Positions 1 through 7,793 are shown, numbered from the stretch's first letter. The stretch is DNA of 41,506 nt from Myxococcales bacterium UBA1203 (GCA_002309695.1 DBXV01000018.1:1-41506); one strand, 5' to 3'. The notes: generated by a model not told the origin, from the sequence alone. Program-made: numbers and translations.

Positions 1-128
1 GAATCCAGCGGCCTGAGGTCCTCGGGCCGGATCACCTGCGCGCCGCCATGAATGCGCCTGTTGAAAATGTCCGCGAAGACCTCCGGATGGCTCACCAGCG
101 CCTTCGCCGCGATGTCGATCTGCCCCAT
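1..128 (-). CDS. Rpn-family PD-(D/E)XK nuclease/putative transposase-like protein, 5' part only
   Basis: The gene runs off the left edge, so only about 42 N-terminal codons are visible. The start reads MGQIDIAAKALVSHPEVF and continues with ADIFNRRI and a QVIRPEDLRPLD segment. This resembles the N-terminus of the Rpn/YhgA-like proteins common in gut bacteria, which typically begin MGKKD, then FAD-x-FN, then G-QVI-x-PE-x-L-x-x-LD. Family members are predicted recombination-promoting nucleases, often in many copies per genome. The catalytic PD-(D/E)XK core lies outside the window. I chose the ATG at 126-128 because GAGGGGA lies five bases upstream; an in-frame ATG six codons earlier (144-146) lacks such a site. 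The assignment rests on N-terminal pattern only. Confidence 0.6.
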   Translation of the reverse strand, partial: MGQIDIAAKALVSHPEVFADIFNRRIHGGAQVIRPEDLRPLD

Positions 129-185
129 GAGGTTCCCCTCGTGCATTGGCACGCGAGCCTTCACGTGCGTTTCCGAAACACGGGG

Positions 186-214
186 ACTTAGGCGCGGCAG
201 CCTTACAAGGTCCA
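186..214 (-). promoter_or_regulatory. Possible promoter of the Rpn-like gene
   Basis: On the minus strand TGGACC (209-214) is followed 17 bases later by CTAAGT (186-191), then CCCCGTGTTTCGG. The layout matches the -10, GC-rich stretch and T-run pattern seen at other promoters here, but the T-run is short and the -35 is imperfect. Confidence 0.3.
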
Positions 215-334
215 TGAGGCCATCTGGGGGCACCCATTGGGGCAGGCTTTTCAGCCAATAGGGGTGTCAAGCGACAAACCGGGGGAACCCGTTTTGGGGG
301 GTGGGCCGCACTCGAAAGTTGTTTCCGAGATAAA

Positions 335-375
335 AAAAGCCCCGCCTCCATTTTCCGGAGACGGGGCTTTTTCTT
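335..375. terminator. Rho-independent terminator after ygeY, bidirectional
   Basis: AAAAGCCCCG and CGGGGCTTTT flank a second short stem (CTCC/GGAG) and the loop ATTTTC. T-runs occur on both strands. It lies about 35 bases past the ygeY stop and would end the minus-strand operon. No plus-strand gene needing it is visible. Confidence 0.85.
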
Positions 376-407
376 TTTTCGGCGCCATCAATGGCTGCCG
401 TCCCTCA

Positions 408-1946
408 TCACTTGCTCATCTTGACGAAGGTGCTGGGGAAGGCGGCCAGGAAGGCAATGGCGTGCTGGAGCTCGCGGGTGTCCATGCACTCGCCGATCTT
501 GTGGGTGTTCTGCTCAAAGCCGGGCCCGATGCCGAACATGGCGGGATGCTTGTAGTGCTCGGTTCTGACCCACTTCTTCGCGTCGGGAAGATCGAAGGAC
601 TTGTCATCCTTCGGAATCACGTAGCCCACGCCGTCAGTGGAGAAAATCCAGCGCTGCACGCGGGGCTCTTTGCGGAGGCCGCTGTTCTTCTCGAGCTCTG
701 GGGTGATCTTGGGCGAGATGGCGCCCTTATAGGCGGCCACGGCGGCCTGAATGGCCACGTGATCCTCGGGGGTCACCCAGCTGCGGTAGAACTGGGGGTT
801 GTGGAGCTTGTAGCCCCGCCACGAGGCCTCGTCGTAGGTGGGCACGCTGATTTCCACCTGGAAGCCCTTGGCGCGGGCGTCCTTCACCGCGTCCAGCGCC
901 TCCACGTCGGCCAGCGACTGCTCCGGCGTCTCGCCCACGGTCATGCGGCGGTCGAAGCGGAAGGTGAAGCGGTCGGGAACGGCGCAGTCACTGGGGGTCT
1001 CCAGCTTCGACCAGGAAGCGGTGCGGGTTCCGTGGCCCAGGAAGGCGTCGTCCTTGAAGCCGATGCGCTTCTCGTACTTCTCGGCAGCTTCCTTGAGGAT
1101 GGCGCCGCCGGCCTCCAGCGGATTCTTGCCCTCCCAGGGCATGGAGCCGTGGCAGGACTTGCCGGTGATCTTGACCTCGATCTGCAGGCGTCCGCGCTGG
1201 CCGCGATAGATGCCGAGCGCGCCGTAGCTGGTGGGCCGCGAGTCGCCGGTGCCCTCGGTGAGAATCACCACGTCGGGGATGATTTCGGGCTTGGCGCCGG
1301 GGAGCACCTCGCGAACGACGTAGAGGGGGCCGCCGCCGTCGTTGTCCTCTTCGCAGGCCGTGGCGTAGGCGCGGACGATGGCGCCCTTCAGCGCGCCCTC
1401 GCTGCACAGCTCGAGGAGAATCTTCGTGGCGATGGCCTCGGAGATGACGCCGCCCAGCTGGTCGGCGCTGCCGCGTCCGAAGATGACATTCTCATCCCAC
1501 TGGTCTTCGGGGGGCATGTAGCCCAGCTGCGTCTTGAGGAAGTCCTTGTTGACCTTCGACTTGTCGATGAGGCCGTCGTAGCAGTCGATGCCGCCGCCGA
1601 TCTTGGACAGCCACTGGTCGCGGAGTGCGCCCACGGTGTCGGAGTGGCCGTCGAGGTAGATGATTTTCTTCTCGGAGGAGGGAATGCCGTCGTTCACGTC
1701 CTCGACGGTCCAGACGAGGTTGCCGAAGCCGTCGAAATCCACGTCCTTGGCGCTTCTGACAGCGCCGATCTCGACGATTTTGTTCTTGAGATAGGTCAGG
1801 CGCTCTTTTTCGCCGTTGGAGAGGCCGCACTTGGGATTTTCGGCCACGTAGTCAGCGGGGATGCGGATGACTTCCTTCAGCATCTCCACGGCCAGAGGAC
1901 GGTACTTCTCGGCGAGTTCGGCAATGCGCTTGTACAAATCGGTCAT
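408..1946 (-). CDS. ygeY: YgeY-type M20 family metallohydrolase
   Basis: This is a 512-residue zinc-dependent amidohydrolase of the M20/ArgE-DapE fold. Visible metal and catalytic residues are H101-x-D103 (DGHSDTV), D162 (GRGSADQ), E199-E200 (ACEEDND), E231 (TEGTGD) and a C-terminal His near 482 (THKIGE). H266 (SCHGSMP) is in the dimerisation domain. It is longer than E. coli YgeY (about 400 residues), mainly through insertions after residue 105 and in the C-terminal third. AGGAG lies seven bases before the ATG. It is the last gene of the operon and follows ygeW. YgeY and YgeW are linked to anaerobic urate/purine breakdown in gut bacteria. The exact substrate, probably a carbamoylated or ureido amino-acid derivative, is inference. 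A generic M20 peptidase is the alternative, but co-location with ygeW and arcC argues against it. Confidence 0.88.
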   Translation of the reverse strand: MTDLYKRIAELAEKYRPLAVEMLKEVIRIPADYVAENPKCGLSNGEKERLTYLKNKIVEIGAVRSAKDVDFDGFGNLVWTVEDVNDGIPSSEKKIIYLDGHSDTVGALRDQWLSKIGGGIDCYDGLIDKSKVNKDFLKTQLGYMPPEDQWDENVIFGRGSADQLGGVISEAIATKILLELCSEGALKGAIVRAYATACEEDNDGGGPLYVVREVLPGAKPEIIPDVVILTEGTGDSRPTSYGALGIYRGQRGRLQIEVKITGKSCHGSMPWEGKNPLEAGGAILKEAAEKYEKRIGFKDDAFLGHGTRTASWSKLETPSDCAVPDRFTFRFDRRMTVGETPEQSLADVEALDAVKDARAKGFQVEISVPTYDEASWRGYKLHNPQFYRSWVTPEDHVAIQAAVAAYKGAISPKITPELEKNSGLRKEPRVQRWIFSTDGVGYVIPKDDKSFDLPDAKKWVRTEHYKHPAMFGIGPGFEQNTHKIGECMDTRELQHAIAFLAAFPSTFVKMSK

Positions 1947-2095
1947 GTCTTTCTCCTATGTCTGCGTCTTCTGCTGCGCTTGAGTGTGTTGAGTGAGGTT
2001 GTTGGGGAGGGTGTCTGAAAACAAAGTTCCTCCCCGCCGAAACGAGAAAGGCGCGGGGAGGAACGTTTGGGGAAAGCGAAGCCTTTGAAGGGCGA

Positions 2096-3382
2096 TCAGA
2101 GGCCCAGCTTCTTGTCGAGGTCCTTGACCTTGGCGATGGCAAGCATGGCCATGATCACGTAGACCTTCTTGTTGGCCTCTTCCGAGACGTTGAGGACGTG
2201 GCGGTCCATGACGGACTTCTCGACTTCGCCGGTCTTCTTGCCCTTGGCGGGATCAATGATGTCGGCGGGCAGGCAGTGCATGTAGAGCGCCTCGTCCTTC
2301 GTGGCGGTGATGCCCTTGACGGGGCTGGTCATGGCCATGCGCTTCTCGGTGCAGACCCAGCCGATGTTCTTCTTGTTCTGGGCCAGCATCTTGTCTTCCA
2401 GCGCCTTGAGCTCGTCCTTGTCCTTCAGACCGACGCGCTTGAGCATCATGTCATAGGGGCCCCAGCTCTTGGGATAGACGACGACGGCGTCCTTGAAGGC
2501 CTCGTCCATGTCGTTGGTGACGGTGAAACTGCCGCCGGACTCCTCGGAGTTTTTGCGGGCGGCTTCGAGGCACTCGTCCATCAGCTCGTAGCCCTTGGGA
2601 TGCGCCAGCGTCACGTCAGCGCCGTAGCGGGTCAGCAGCATGATGAGGCCCTGGGGCACGGAGAGGGGCTTGGCGTAGCTGGGGGAGTAGGCCCAGGAGA
2701 CGGCGACTTTCTTCCCGGCGAGGCCGTTCTTGCCGAACTTCTCGCGGATCCACATCAGGTCGGCCAGCGTCTGCGTGGGATGGTCGATGTCGCACTGCAG
2801 GTTCACCACGGGGACTTTGCGGGGGTTCTTCGTATTGGCCAGGTACTCATCGATGCCGGCCTTGACCTCGGTCTGGAAGACGTGGCCCTCGCCCAGAACC
2901 TTGTCGTGGCGGACGCCCATGGCGTGGCTGTTCATGCCCAGCATGGCGCCGGTTTCCTTGGCGGTCTCGCCGTGATCCACCTGGGTGGAAGAGCCATCGA
3001 CGATGACGGGCATCATGCCGAGGCGGGTAGCGGCGCCGGCCCAGGCCGACTTGGTGCGGGTGCTGTTGTCGAAGAACATGGCATAGGCCATCTCGTTGGG
3101 CAGCAGGGCCTTCAGCTTGCCCTTCTTGTCCAGGGCTTCGAACTTCTCAGCGACCGTCAGGAGCGCCTCGATTTCGGCGGTGGTCCAGTCGGTGGTGAGG
3201 AGCAGGCACTTGCCGAAGAGGCTCTTCAGAACCTTCTTGTCGAACTTCACGCTCTTGGCGGCGGCCTTCTTGGGCGCGGCAGCCTTCTTGGCGGGCGCGG
3301 CCTTCTTGGCGGGGGCTTTCACGGCGGCCTTGGCGGCGGTCTTCTTCTCTGCGGTCTTCACGGTCTTCTTGGTTGTAGCCAT
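2096..3382 (-). CDS. ygeW: YgeW-type carbamoyltransferase with Lys/Ala-rich N-terminal tail
   Basis: This 428-residue protein belongs to the aspartate/ornithine carbamoyltransferase superfamily. It carries the carbamoyl-phosphate loop in the form DNSTRTK, the segment VNLQCDIDHPTQT, WAYSPSYAKPLSVPQG, YPKSWGPYD and MHCLPADI. All of these match the YgeW branch rather than ArgF or PyrB. E. coli YgeW has about 396 residues. The extra length is a roughly 45-residue N-terminal tail made almost only of Lys, Ala, Thr and Pro (repeated AKKA/APKKA units), like the tail of a histone H1-type protein. AAGGAA precedes the ATG by about ten bases, so the tail appears to be translated. With the downstream ygeY and upstream arcC it could release carbamoyl phosphate for ATP synthesis. 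The physiological substrate of YgeW is not settled. Confidence 0.92.
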   Translation of the reverse strand: MATTKKTVKTAEKKTAAKAAVKAPAKKAAPAKKAAAPKKAAAKSVKFDKKVLKSLFGKCLLLTTDWTTAEIEALLTVAEKFEALDKKGKLKALLPNEMAYAMFFDNSTRTKSAWAGAATRLGMMPVIVDGSSTQVDHGETAKETGAMLGMNSHAMGVRHDKVLGEGHVFQTEVKAGIDEYLANTKNPRKVPVVNLQCDIDHPTQTLADLMWIREKFGKNGLAGKKVAVSWAYSPSYAKPLSVPQGLIMLLTRYGADVTLAHPKGYELMDECLEAARKNSEESGGSFTVTNDMDEAFKDAVVVYPKSWGPYDMMLKRVGLKDKDELKALEDKMLAQNKKNIGWVCTEKRMAMTSPVKGITATKDEALYMHCLPADIIDPAKGKKTGEVEKSVMDRHVLNVSEEANKKVYVIMAMLAIAKVKDLDKKLGL

Positions 3383-3517
3383 GGGGAAATGTTCCTTGTC
3401 TTGAGGTGAGGTGCTGCGGTTGTGGATGCTGCAAAGCCGCCGGCCGGATGCCCGGTCGGGCGGCTGGTGATTTTTCCTTCGTGCTGCTCTGAAACTTCTG
3501 AAACGCGGCCTGAAGCG

Positions 3518-4738
3518 TCAGCTGAACAGACCCTCCAGTGCTGACGGATCGGGCGGGATGATGCGGGGCTCGGCAGCGACCTTGATGGCCGAGGCGATGT
3601 CCTTGAGGCCGTTGCCGGTGTTGAGCATCACCACCGTCCAGTCGGCGGGGATGAGCCCTTCGGCGCAGGCTTTTTTCAGGGCCGCGAGGCCGGTCGCCGC
3701 AGCGGGCTCGCCAAAGACGCCGCTTCCCCGCGCCAGCATGGGGATGGCGTGGAGAATTTCGTCGTCGCTGACGGTGATGCCCAGACCGTTCGATTCACGG
3801 ATGGCCCGCACCGCGATGTCGCCGTCTCTGGGAACGCTGACCGAGATGGAATCGGCCACGGTGTCGCCCTTCACAGCGTGAATCACGCCGTCGCCCTTGA
3901 AGGCGTTGACGATGGCGGCACTGCCCTCGGCCTGAGCGGCGAGCAGTTTGGGCAGGCGGTCGATGAGTCCCAGCTTGTGGGCTTCGACAAAACCCTTCCA
4001 GACGCCGCTGATGATGTTGCCGTCGCCCACGGGCACGACGACGAGGTCCGGCGCCGCAAAGCCCAGGGCCTCGGCAATCTCGAACGAGACGGTCTTCTTG
4101 CCCTCGCGCGTGTAGGGGTTGAAGCCGGTGTTGCGGTTGTACCAGCCCCAGCGCCGCGTGGCCTCCAGGCAGAGGTCGAACGCCTGATCGTAGGTGCCGT
4201 CCACGGCAAGAACTTCGGCGCCGAAGGTGACGAGCTGGGCGATTTTGGCGCGGGGAGCTGCCTTGGGAACGAAGATGCGTGCCTTCATGCCCACCGAGGC
4301 AGAGAGGACGGCAGTGGCGGAGGCGGCGTTGCCCGTGGAAGCGCCCGTCACCATGTCGAAGCCCCACTCGCGGGCGTGCTGCACGGCCACGGCACTCGCC
4401 CTGTCCTTGAACGATGCGCTGGGATTCTTGCCGTCGTCCTTGATGAGCAGCTTTTTCAGTCCCAGCTCACGCGCGAGCTTGGGCGCGTCCACGAGCGGCG
4501 TGTTGCCGACGGGCGGGCCGGAGAGGGGAGAGGAGACGGGCAGAACCGGCAGATAACGCCAGATTGTCCTGTCGGCGTTTTTCGAGAGTGCGTCGCGGTT
4601 CAGGGCCTTTTTCACCTTGTCCCAGTCGTACTCGACCAGGAGGTTCGCGCCGCACTTGGGGCAGATATAGACGCCCTTCTTTGGCTCGCAGTCGGCGCCG
4701 CACTTGGGACAGTGAAGATGAGAGATGTTCGTTGTCAT
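3518..4738 (-). CDS. Threonine-synthase-like PLP enzyme with N-terminal zinc ribbon
   Basis: A 406-residue fold-type-II PLP enzyme. The N-terminus has a zinc ribbon (C10-x2-C13 and C26-x2-C29). The PLP lysine is K111 in SASFKDR, followed by the phosphate-loop type STGNAAS segment and a C-terminal LNTGNGLKD. This is the architecture of short threonine synthases. Threonine synthase takes O-phosphohomoserine, but this gene lies between arcC and ygeW in a catabolic operon with no threonine biosynthesis genes. A lyase role on a beta-substituted amino acid such as 2,3-diaminopropionate, as done by YgeX elsewhere, is therefore an alternative inferred from context. AAGGAAAG precedes the ATG. The gap to arcC is 27 bases, consistent with co-transcription. 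Confidence 0.8.
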   Translation of the reverse strand: MTTNISHLHCPKCGADCEPKKGVYICPKCGANLLVEYDWDKVKKALNRDALSKNADRTIWRYLPVLPVSSPLSGPPVGNTPLVDAPKLARELGLKKLLIKDDGKNPSASFKDRASAVAVQHAREWGFDMVTGASTGNAASATAVLSASVGMKARIFVPKAAPRAKIAQLVTFGAEVLAVDGTYDQAFDLCLEATRRWGWYNRNTGFNPYTREGKKTVSFEIAEALGFAAPDLVVVPVGDGNIISGVWKGFVEAHKLGLIDRLPKLLAAQAEGSAAIVNAFKGDGVIHAVKGDTVADSISVSVPRDGDIAVRAIRESNGLGITVSDDEILHAIPMLARGSGVFGEPAAATGLAALKKACAEGLIPADWTVVMLNTGNGLKDIASAIKVAAEPRIIPPDPSALEGLFS

Positions 4739-4765
4739 CGGTCGTCTTTCCTTCGCGCTGCGGTT

Positions 4766-5725
4766 TCAGGCGTCGTCCTGAACGAACCAGGTGCCGGTGC
4801 GTCCCTCGAATGCGTCCACGATGTGGGGCGGGGCGGTGATGAGGGCGCTGCCGCCGCCGTTCTCCAGGTATTCGATGATGGCCTGGACTTTGGGCTTCAT
4901 GCTGCCCGCGGCGAAGTGCCCCTCGGCCATGTACTTTTTGGCCTCGGACAGCGTGACGCGGGTGAGCTTCTTCTCGTCCGGCTTGCGGAAGTTGAGGCAG
5001 ACCTGCTCGACGGCGGTGGAGATGACGAGGAAGTCGGCCTTGAGGTTCTGCGCGAGGAGGCTGCTGCCCAGATCCTTGTCGATGACCGCCGCAGCGCCCG
5101 TGATGGATCCGTCCTCGCGCTCGATGACGGGAATGCCGCCGCCGCCCGCCGCCACGACGATGATGCCGTTGTCGAGGAGCGTCTTAATGGCTTCAAACTC
5201 GAACATCTTCAGCGGGCGGGGGGATGCCACGACGCGCCGCCAGCCGCGCCCCGCGTCCTCGACCACATTCCAGCCGTCCTTGTTCTTGTGCTCCATGGCC
5301 AGCTCTTCGGACATGAACGAGCCGATGGGCTTCGTGGGGTTCTGGAAGGACGGGTCGTTCTTGTCCACCAGGGTCTGCGTGATGACAGTCGCCACGGTCG
5401 GCTTGTCGGCCCAGCCGCGCATCTCGTTGTCGAGCGCCATGGCCAGCTGATAGCCGATGGCGCCCTGGCTGTCGGCGCCGCACGAGTCGAGCGGCACTTC
5501 GTGGAGTTCATTGCGGGCCAGTTCGCTGCGGCGAAGGATGAAGCCCACCTGCGGGCCGTTGCCGTGCGTGACGATGACCCGGTAGCCCTTCCTGATGAAG
5601 GCGGCGATGTGCCGGGAGGTCTCCACGACGGCCTTGTACTGGTCTTCGACGCGGGTGTGCCTGGGGTCTGTGATGAGGGCGTTTCCGCCGACGGCGATGA
5701 GCGCCAGTTTTCCTTTGGAATTCAT
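4766..5725 (-). CDS. arcC: Carbamate kinase
   Basis: This 319-residue amino-acid-kinase-fold enzyme converts carbamoyl phosphate plus ADP to ATP, ammonia and CO2 in the catabolic direction. Family motifs are present: VGGNAL near the N-terminus, THGNGPQVG, SQGAIGYQ, VVASPRP, AAGGGGIPV, IDKDL-x-S-x-LLA and the C-terminal FAAGSMKPKV. The length is normal. No strong ribosome-binding site precedes the ATG (GGCACCGCACACC only), so translation may depend partly on coupling. Its place in an operon with a YgeW carbamoyltransferase mirrors the yqeA/arcC genes of purine-degrading bacteria, where carbamoyl phosphate from ring breakdown yields ATP. No arginine deiminase gene is nearby, so a role in the arginine deiminase pathway has no support here. 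Confidence 0.95.
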   Translation of the reverse strand: MNSKGKLALIAVGGNALITDPRHTRVEDQYKAVVETSRHIAAFIRKGYRVIVTHGNGPQVGFILRRSELARNELHEVPLDSCGADSQGAIGYQLAMALDNEMRGWADKPTVATVITQTLVDKNDPSFQNPTKPIGSFMSEELAMEHKNKDGWNVVEDAGRGWRRVVASPRPLKMFEFEAIKTLLDNGIIVVAAGGGGIPVIEREDGSITGAAAVIDKDLGSSLLAQNLKADFLVISTAVEQVCLNFRKPDEKKLTRVTLSEAKKYMAEGHFAAGSMKPKVQAIIEYLENGGGSALITAPPHIVDAFEGRTGTWFVQDDA

Positions 5726-5824
5726 GGTGTGCGGTGCCTTTGGCCTTTGGCCTGAAGAGCGATGCTGAATGTTGGGGAAAAGGAAAAGGCGGGGTCCCTC
5801 AGTGGAGGAATCCGCCCTGCGGGG

Positions 5825-5867
5825 AAAAAGAAGCGCCCCGGCCGTGTTCCTGCTGTTGGCCGGGGCG
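5825..5867 (-). terminator. Hairpin between the PLP gene and arcC (partial terminator)
   Basis: CGCCCCGGCC (5834-5843) pairs with GGCCGGGGCG (5858-5867) in a perfect ten-base stem. On the minus strand it is followed by GCTTCTTTTTCCCC. It lies inside the operon, 25 bases after the first gene's stop, so it may lower expression of the downstream genes or stabilise the first cistron. Confidence 0.5.
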
Positions 5868-5892
5868 GAAATGACAGCGATTCTCGGGGGAA

Positions 5893-7365
5893 TCAGTCGA
5901 GGGAAGCCAGAACACCGGTCCGCTCGTTGAACTCGCGGATGAGCTTATCCCACTCGTCCGTCTGAGAGAACGTCTCGGTCCAGAAGTCTGGATCCCACAG
6001 CTCGTTGAGCTCCGCCGAGGTCTTTCCCTGCTGTTCGACCCAGGTGAAGTACTTGAAGTTGTGGAGCTCCTTGCGGTCCCGATAGTTGAGCTCGCGGAGG
6101 AAGTCGGTGTTCGCGCCCATGAGGTAGCGGGCGTAATGCTGGGCGGCCTTGTCTGCGTCGTAGGCGCCGTGCATCTCGGCCATTTCCGCCACGCGCGAGG
6201 TATACATCTCCTCGGAGTCGGTCATGGGGAAGAAGATCACGTCGTGCTCGTTCATCTCGTAGTACTTGGAGGCCTTAATGGCGGCCACCAGGTTGCAGAT
6301 ACTGGAGATGCCCAGGAGGTTCAGCTTGCTGATGATATCCTTGGAGACGCCCTGCTTCGCCAGATAGGCGTGCCCTTCCTTCTCATTGAAGAGGCGGAGG
6401 AGCTGCATCACCTGCTCGTCGTCGATGGCGGCGATCATGTCGGTGTTGCGGACGTTGTGGACCCAGGGCACGTGCTTGTCGCCGATGCCCTCGATGCGGT
6501 GAGCGCCGAAGCCAAAGGAATGCAGCGTGGGGCACTGGAGCGCCTCTGTTGCCACGACGCGAATCGCGGGGTGAAGGGTGCGCAGGAAGTCGCCCGCCGC
6601 GATGGTGCCGGCAGAGCCTGTGGCCGAGATGTAGGCGCCCATGCGGTCGCCGGGCTTCGCAATCTGCTGATACACTTCCTCAATGATGCTTCCGGTGATG
6701 GTGTAGTGCCAGATGGCGTTGGGGAACTCTTCAAACTGATTGAAGATGTTGATCTTGTTGCCCCGCTCCTTCCGGAGCTTCCAGCACATGTCGTAAATTT
6801 CCTTGACGTTGGACTCGGTTCCGGGGGTGCCGATGACCTCGTCAGTGCCGATGGAGCGCAGCCAGTTGAAACGCTCTTGGCTCATGCCCTCGGGGAGAAT
6901 CGCGATGGCGTTGCAGGCCAGAAGCGCGCAGTCGAAAGCGCCGCCGCGGCAGTAATTGCCGGTGGAGGGCCAGACGGCCTTCTGCGTCTCGGGGTCAAAT
7001 TCGCCGGAGACGAGGCGGGGAACGAGGCAGGCGAAGGCTGCGCCGACCTTGTGGGCGCCAATGGGGAAGTACTTACCCACCAAGCCGACGAGGCGTGCCT
7101 TGACGCCGGTCAGCTCGCTGGGGAACTCGACCCAGTTGCCGCGGTTGAACAGGCCAGTCTTGGGGTCGTTCTTCCACGTGATGCGGAACAGGTTCAGAGG
7201 ATCGACACTCTGGATGTCCACCTTGGGCAGGCGCCGGGTGATTTTTTCCGGAATCAGCGTGGGGTCCTTCTGCTCCGCCAGCGTCGGGATGATGATTTTT
7301 CGATCGCGGCAGCGCTTGACTGTTTTCTCCAGAACTTTCTCGTTTACTTCCTTGATTAACTTCAT
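5893..7365 (-). CDS. Fold-type-II PLP-dependent enzyme of unknown substrate
   Basis: First gene of the minus-strand operon, 490 residues. It resembles the cysteine-synthase/tryptophan-synthase-beta superfamily. The likely PLP lysine is K106 in PIGAHKVGAA, the substrate loop is STGNY (134-138), and a glycine-rich SATGSAGTIAAGD segment would bind the cofactor phosphate. The N-terminal 60 and C-terminal 100 residues (rich in aromatic and charged residues, HNFKYFTWVEQQGKT) have no counterpart in standard cysteine synthases. It is clearly not YgeX, whose lysine motif and length differ. I chose the ATG at 7363-7365 because AGGAG lies ten bases upstream; the frame extends 12 codons further without support. 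Context suggests it acts on an amino-acid intermediate of the YgeW/YgeY pathway. This is inference. Confidence 0.75.
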   Translation of the reverse strand: MKLIKEVNEKVLEKTVKRCRDRKIIIPTLAEQKDPTLIPEKITRRLPKVDIQSVDPLNLFRITWKNDPKTGLFNRGNWVEFPSELTGVKARLVGLVGKYFPIGAHKVGAAFACLVPRLVSGEFDPETQKAVWPSTGNYCRGGAFDCALLACNAIAILPEGMSQERFNWLRSIGTDEVIGTPGTESNVKEIYDMCWKLRKERGNKINIFNQFEEFPNAIWHYTITGSIIEEVYQQIAKPGDRMGAYISATGSAGTIAAGDFLRTLHPAIRVVATEALQCPTLHSFGFGAHRIEGIGDKHVPWVHNVRNTDMIAAIDDEQVMQLLRLFNEKEGHAYLAKQGVSKDIISKLNLLGISSICNLVAAIKASKYYEMNEHDVIFFPMTDSEEMYTSRVAEMAEMHGAYDADKAAQHYARYLMGANTDFLRELNYRDRKELHNFKYFTWVEQQGKTSAELNELWDPDFWTETFSQTDEWDKLIREFNERTGVLASLD

Positions 7366-7445
7366 TGTGTGTTTGCTCCTTGGGGGAACGGACGCCTTCA
7401 TTGGTGTGGAGGCGTGTGGGTCATGCGTCGAAAAAAGGACGCGGG

Positions 7446-7474
7446 ACGCTAGGGGGGGGCCTTTTCAATGTCAA
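7446..7474 (-). promoter_or_regulatory. Promoter of the PLP-arcC-ygeW-ygeY operon
   Basis: On the minus strand a perfect TTGACA (7469-7474) is followed after 17 bases, including eight consecutive C, by TAGCGT (7446-7451). Then come CCCGCGTCC and six T. The predicted start near 7439 gives a leader of about 73 bases. Confidence 0.65.
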
Positions 7475-7493
7475 ATGAAAGGGCCGGCGGAAA

Positions 7494-7523
7494 ATTCGAT
7501 ATTATTTCAGCGAAATATCGAAT
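7494..7523. promoter_or_regulatory. Palindromic operator upstream of the PLP-ygeW-ygeY operon
   Basis: ATTCGATATT (7494-7503) and AATATCGAAT (7514-7523) form a perfect inverted repeat with a ten-base spacer, so the half-sites lie on one DNA face. The centre is about 70 bases upstream of the predicted start, a usual distance for an activator. The 24-bp core (7497-7520) aligns without gaps with sites at 12453-12476 and 16661-16684. The rest of the 428-base gap between 7365 and 7794 holds only the two divergent promoters and the rplM leader. Confidence 0.6.
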
Positions 7524-7683
7524 GTTTCTAAGGGGCTTCGCATTCGGGCGTTCTGCATCGGGAAAACATCGTCCGACACGAGTCAGCTCAGCAGATCGGG
7601 CTTGGGCGCATGTCCAATGAACCTGTGAACTGGGGGCTTTGGAGGCTGGCCTTGGCTGCGTCCGTTCATTGCGAGGTAAAGTC

Positions 7684-7712
7684 TTGACAGGCGTCAGGCT
7701 CCCCACTAAAAG
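7684..7712 (+). promoter_or_regulatory. rplM-rpsI promoter
   Basis: TTGACA (7684-7689), 17 bases, TAAAAG (7707-7712), then GCCGCGTC and seven T (7721-7727). This is the best example in the window of the promoter form with a T-run at the start of the transcript. Confidence 0.75.
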
Positions 7713-7749
7713 GCCGCGTCTTTTTTTCGGGCCCAGGCCCGGTTCCTTT

Positions 7750-7779
7750 AATTTCGCGATTGCCGCGAAATTTTTTTTT
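7750..7779 (+). promoter_or_regulatory. Terminator-like hairpin in the rplM leader
   Basis: AATTTCGCG (7750-7758) pairs with CGCGAAATT (7764-7772) around a five-base loop. The run of nine T (7771-7779) follows and leads directly into GGAG (7780-7783), the rplM ribosome-binding site. A second small hairpin, CGGGCC/GGCCCG, lies upstream at about 7728-7741. It looks like an attenuator or ribosomal-protein-controlled leader, since no earlier gene needs a terminator there. Confidence 0.6.
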
Positions 7780-7793
7780 GGAGTGCAAATCAG

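Noticed and set aside
237..2018. Long plus-strand open frame opposite ygeY, and similar long antisense frames at 2198-3409, 3749-5755, 6061-7359, 14912-16501 and 29430-31301
   Set aside because: They lie opposite well-supported genes, have compositions set by the codon bias of the other strand, lack family motifs and ribosome-binding sites.
5893..7365. Identification as YgeX diaminopropionate ammonia-lyase
   Set aside because: Length, lysine motif and flanking regions differ from YgeX; only the PLP fold type is shared.
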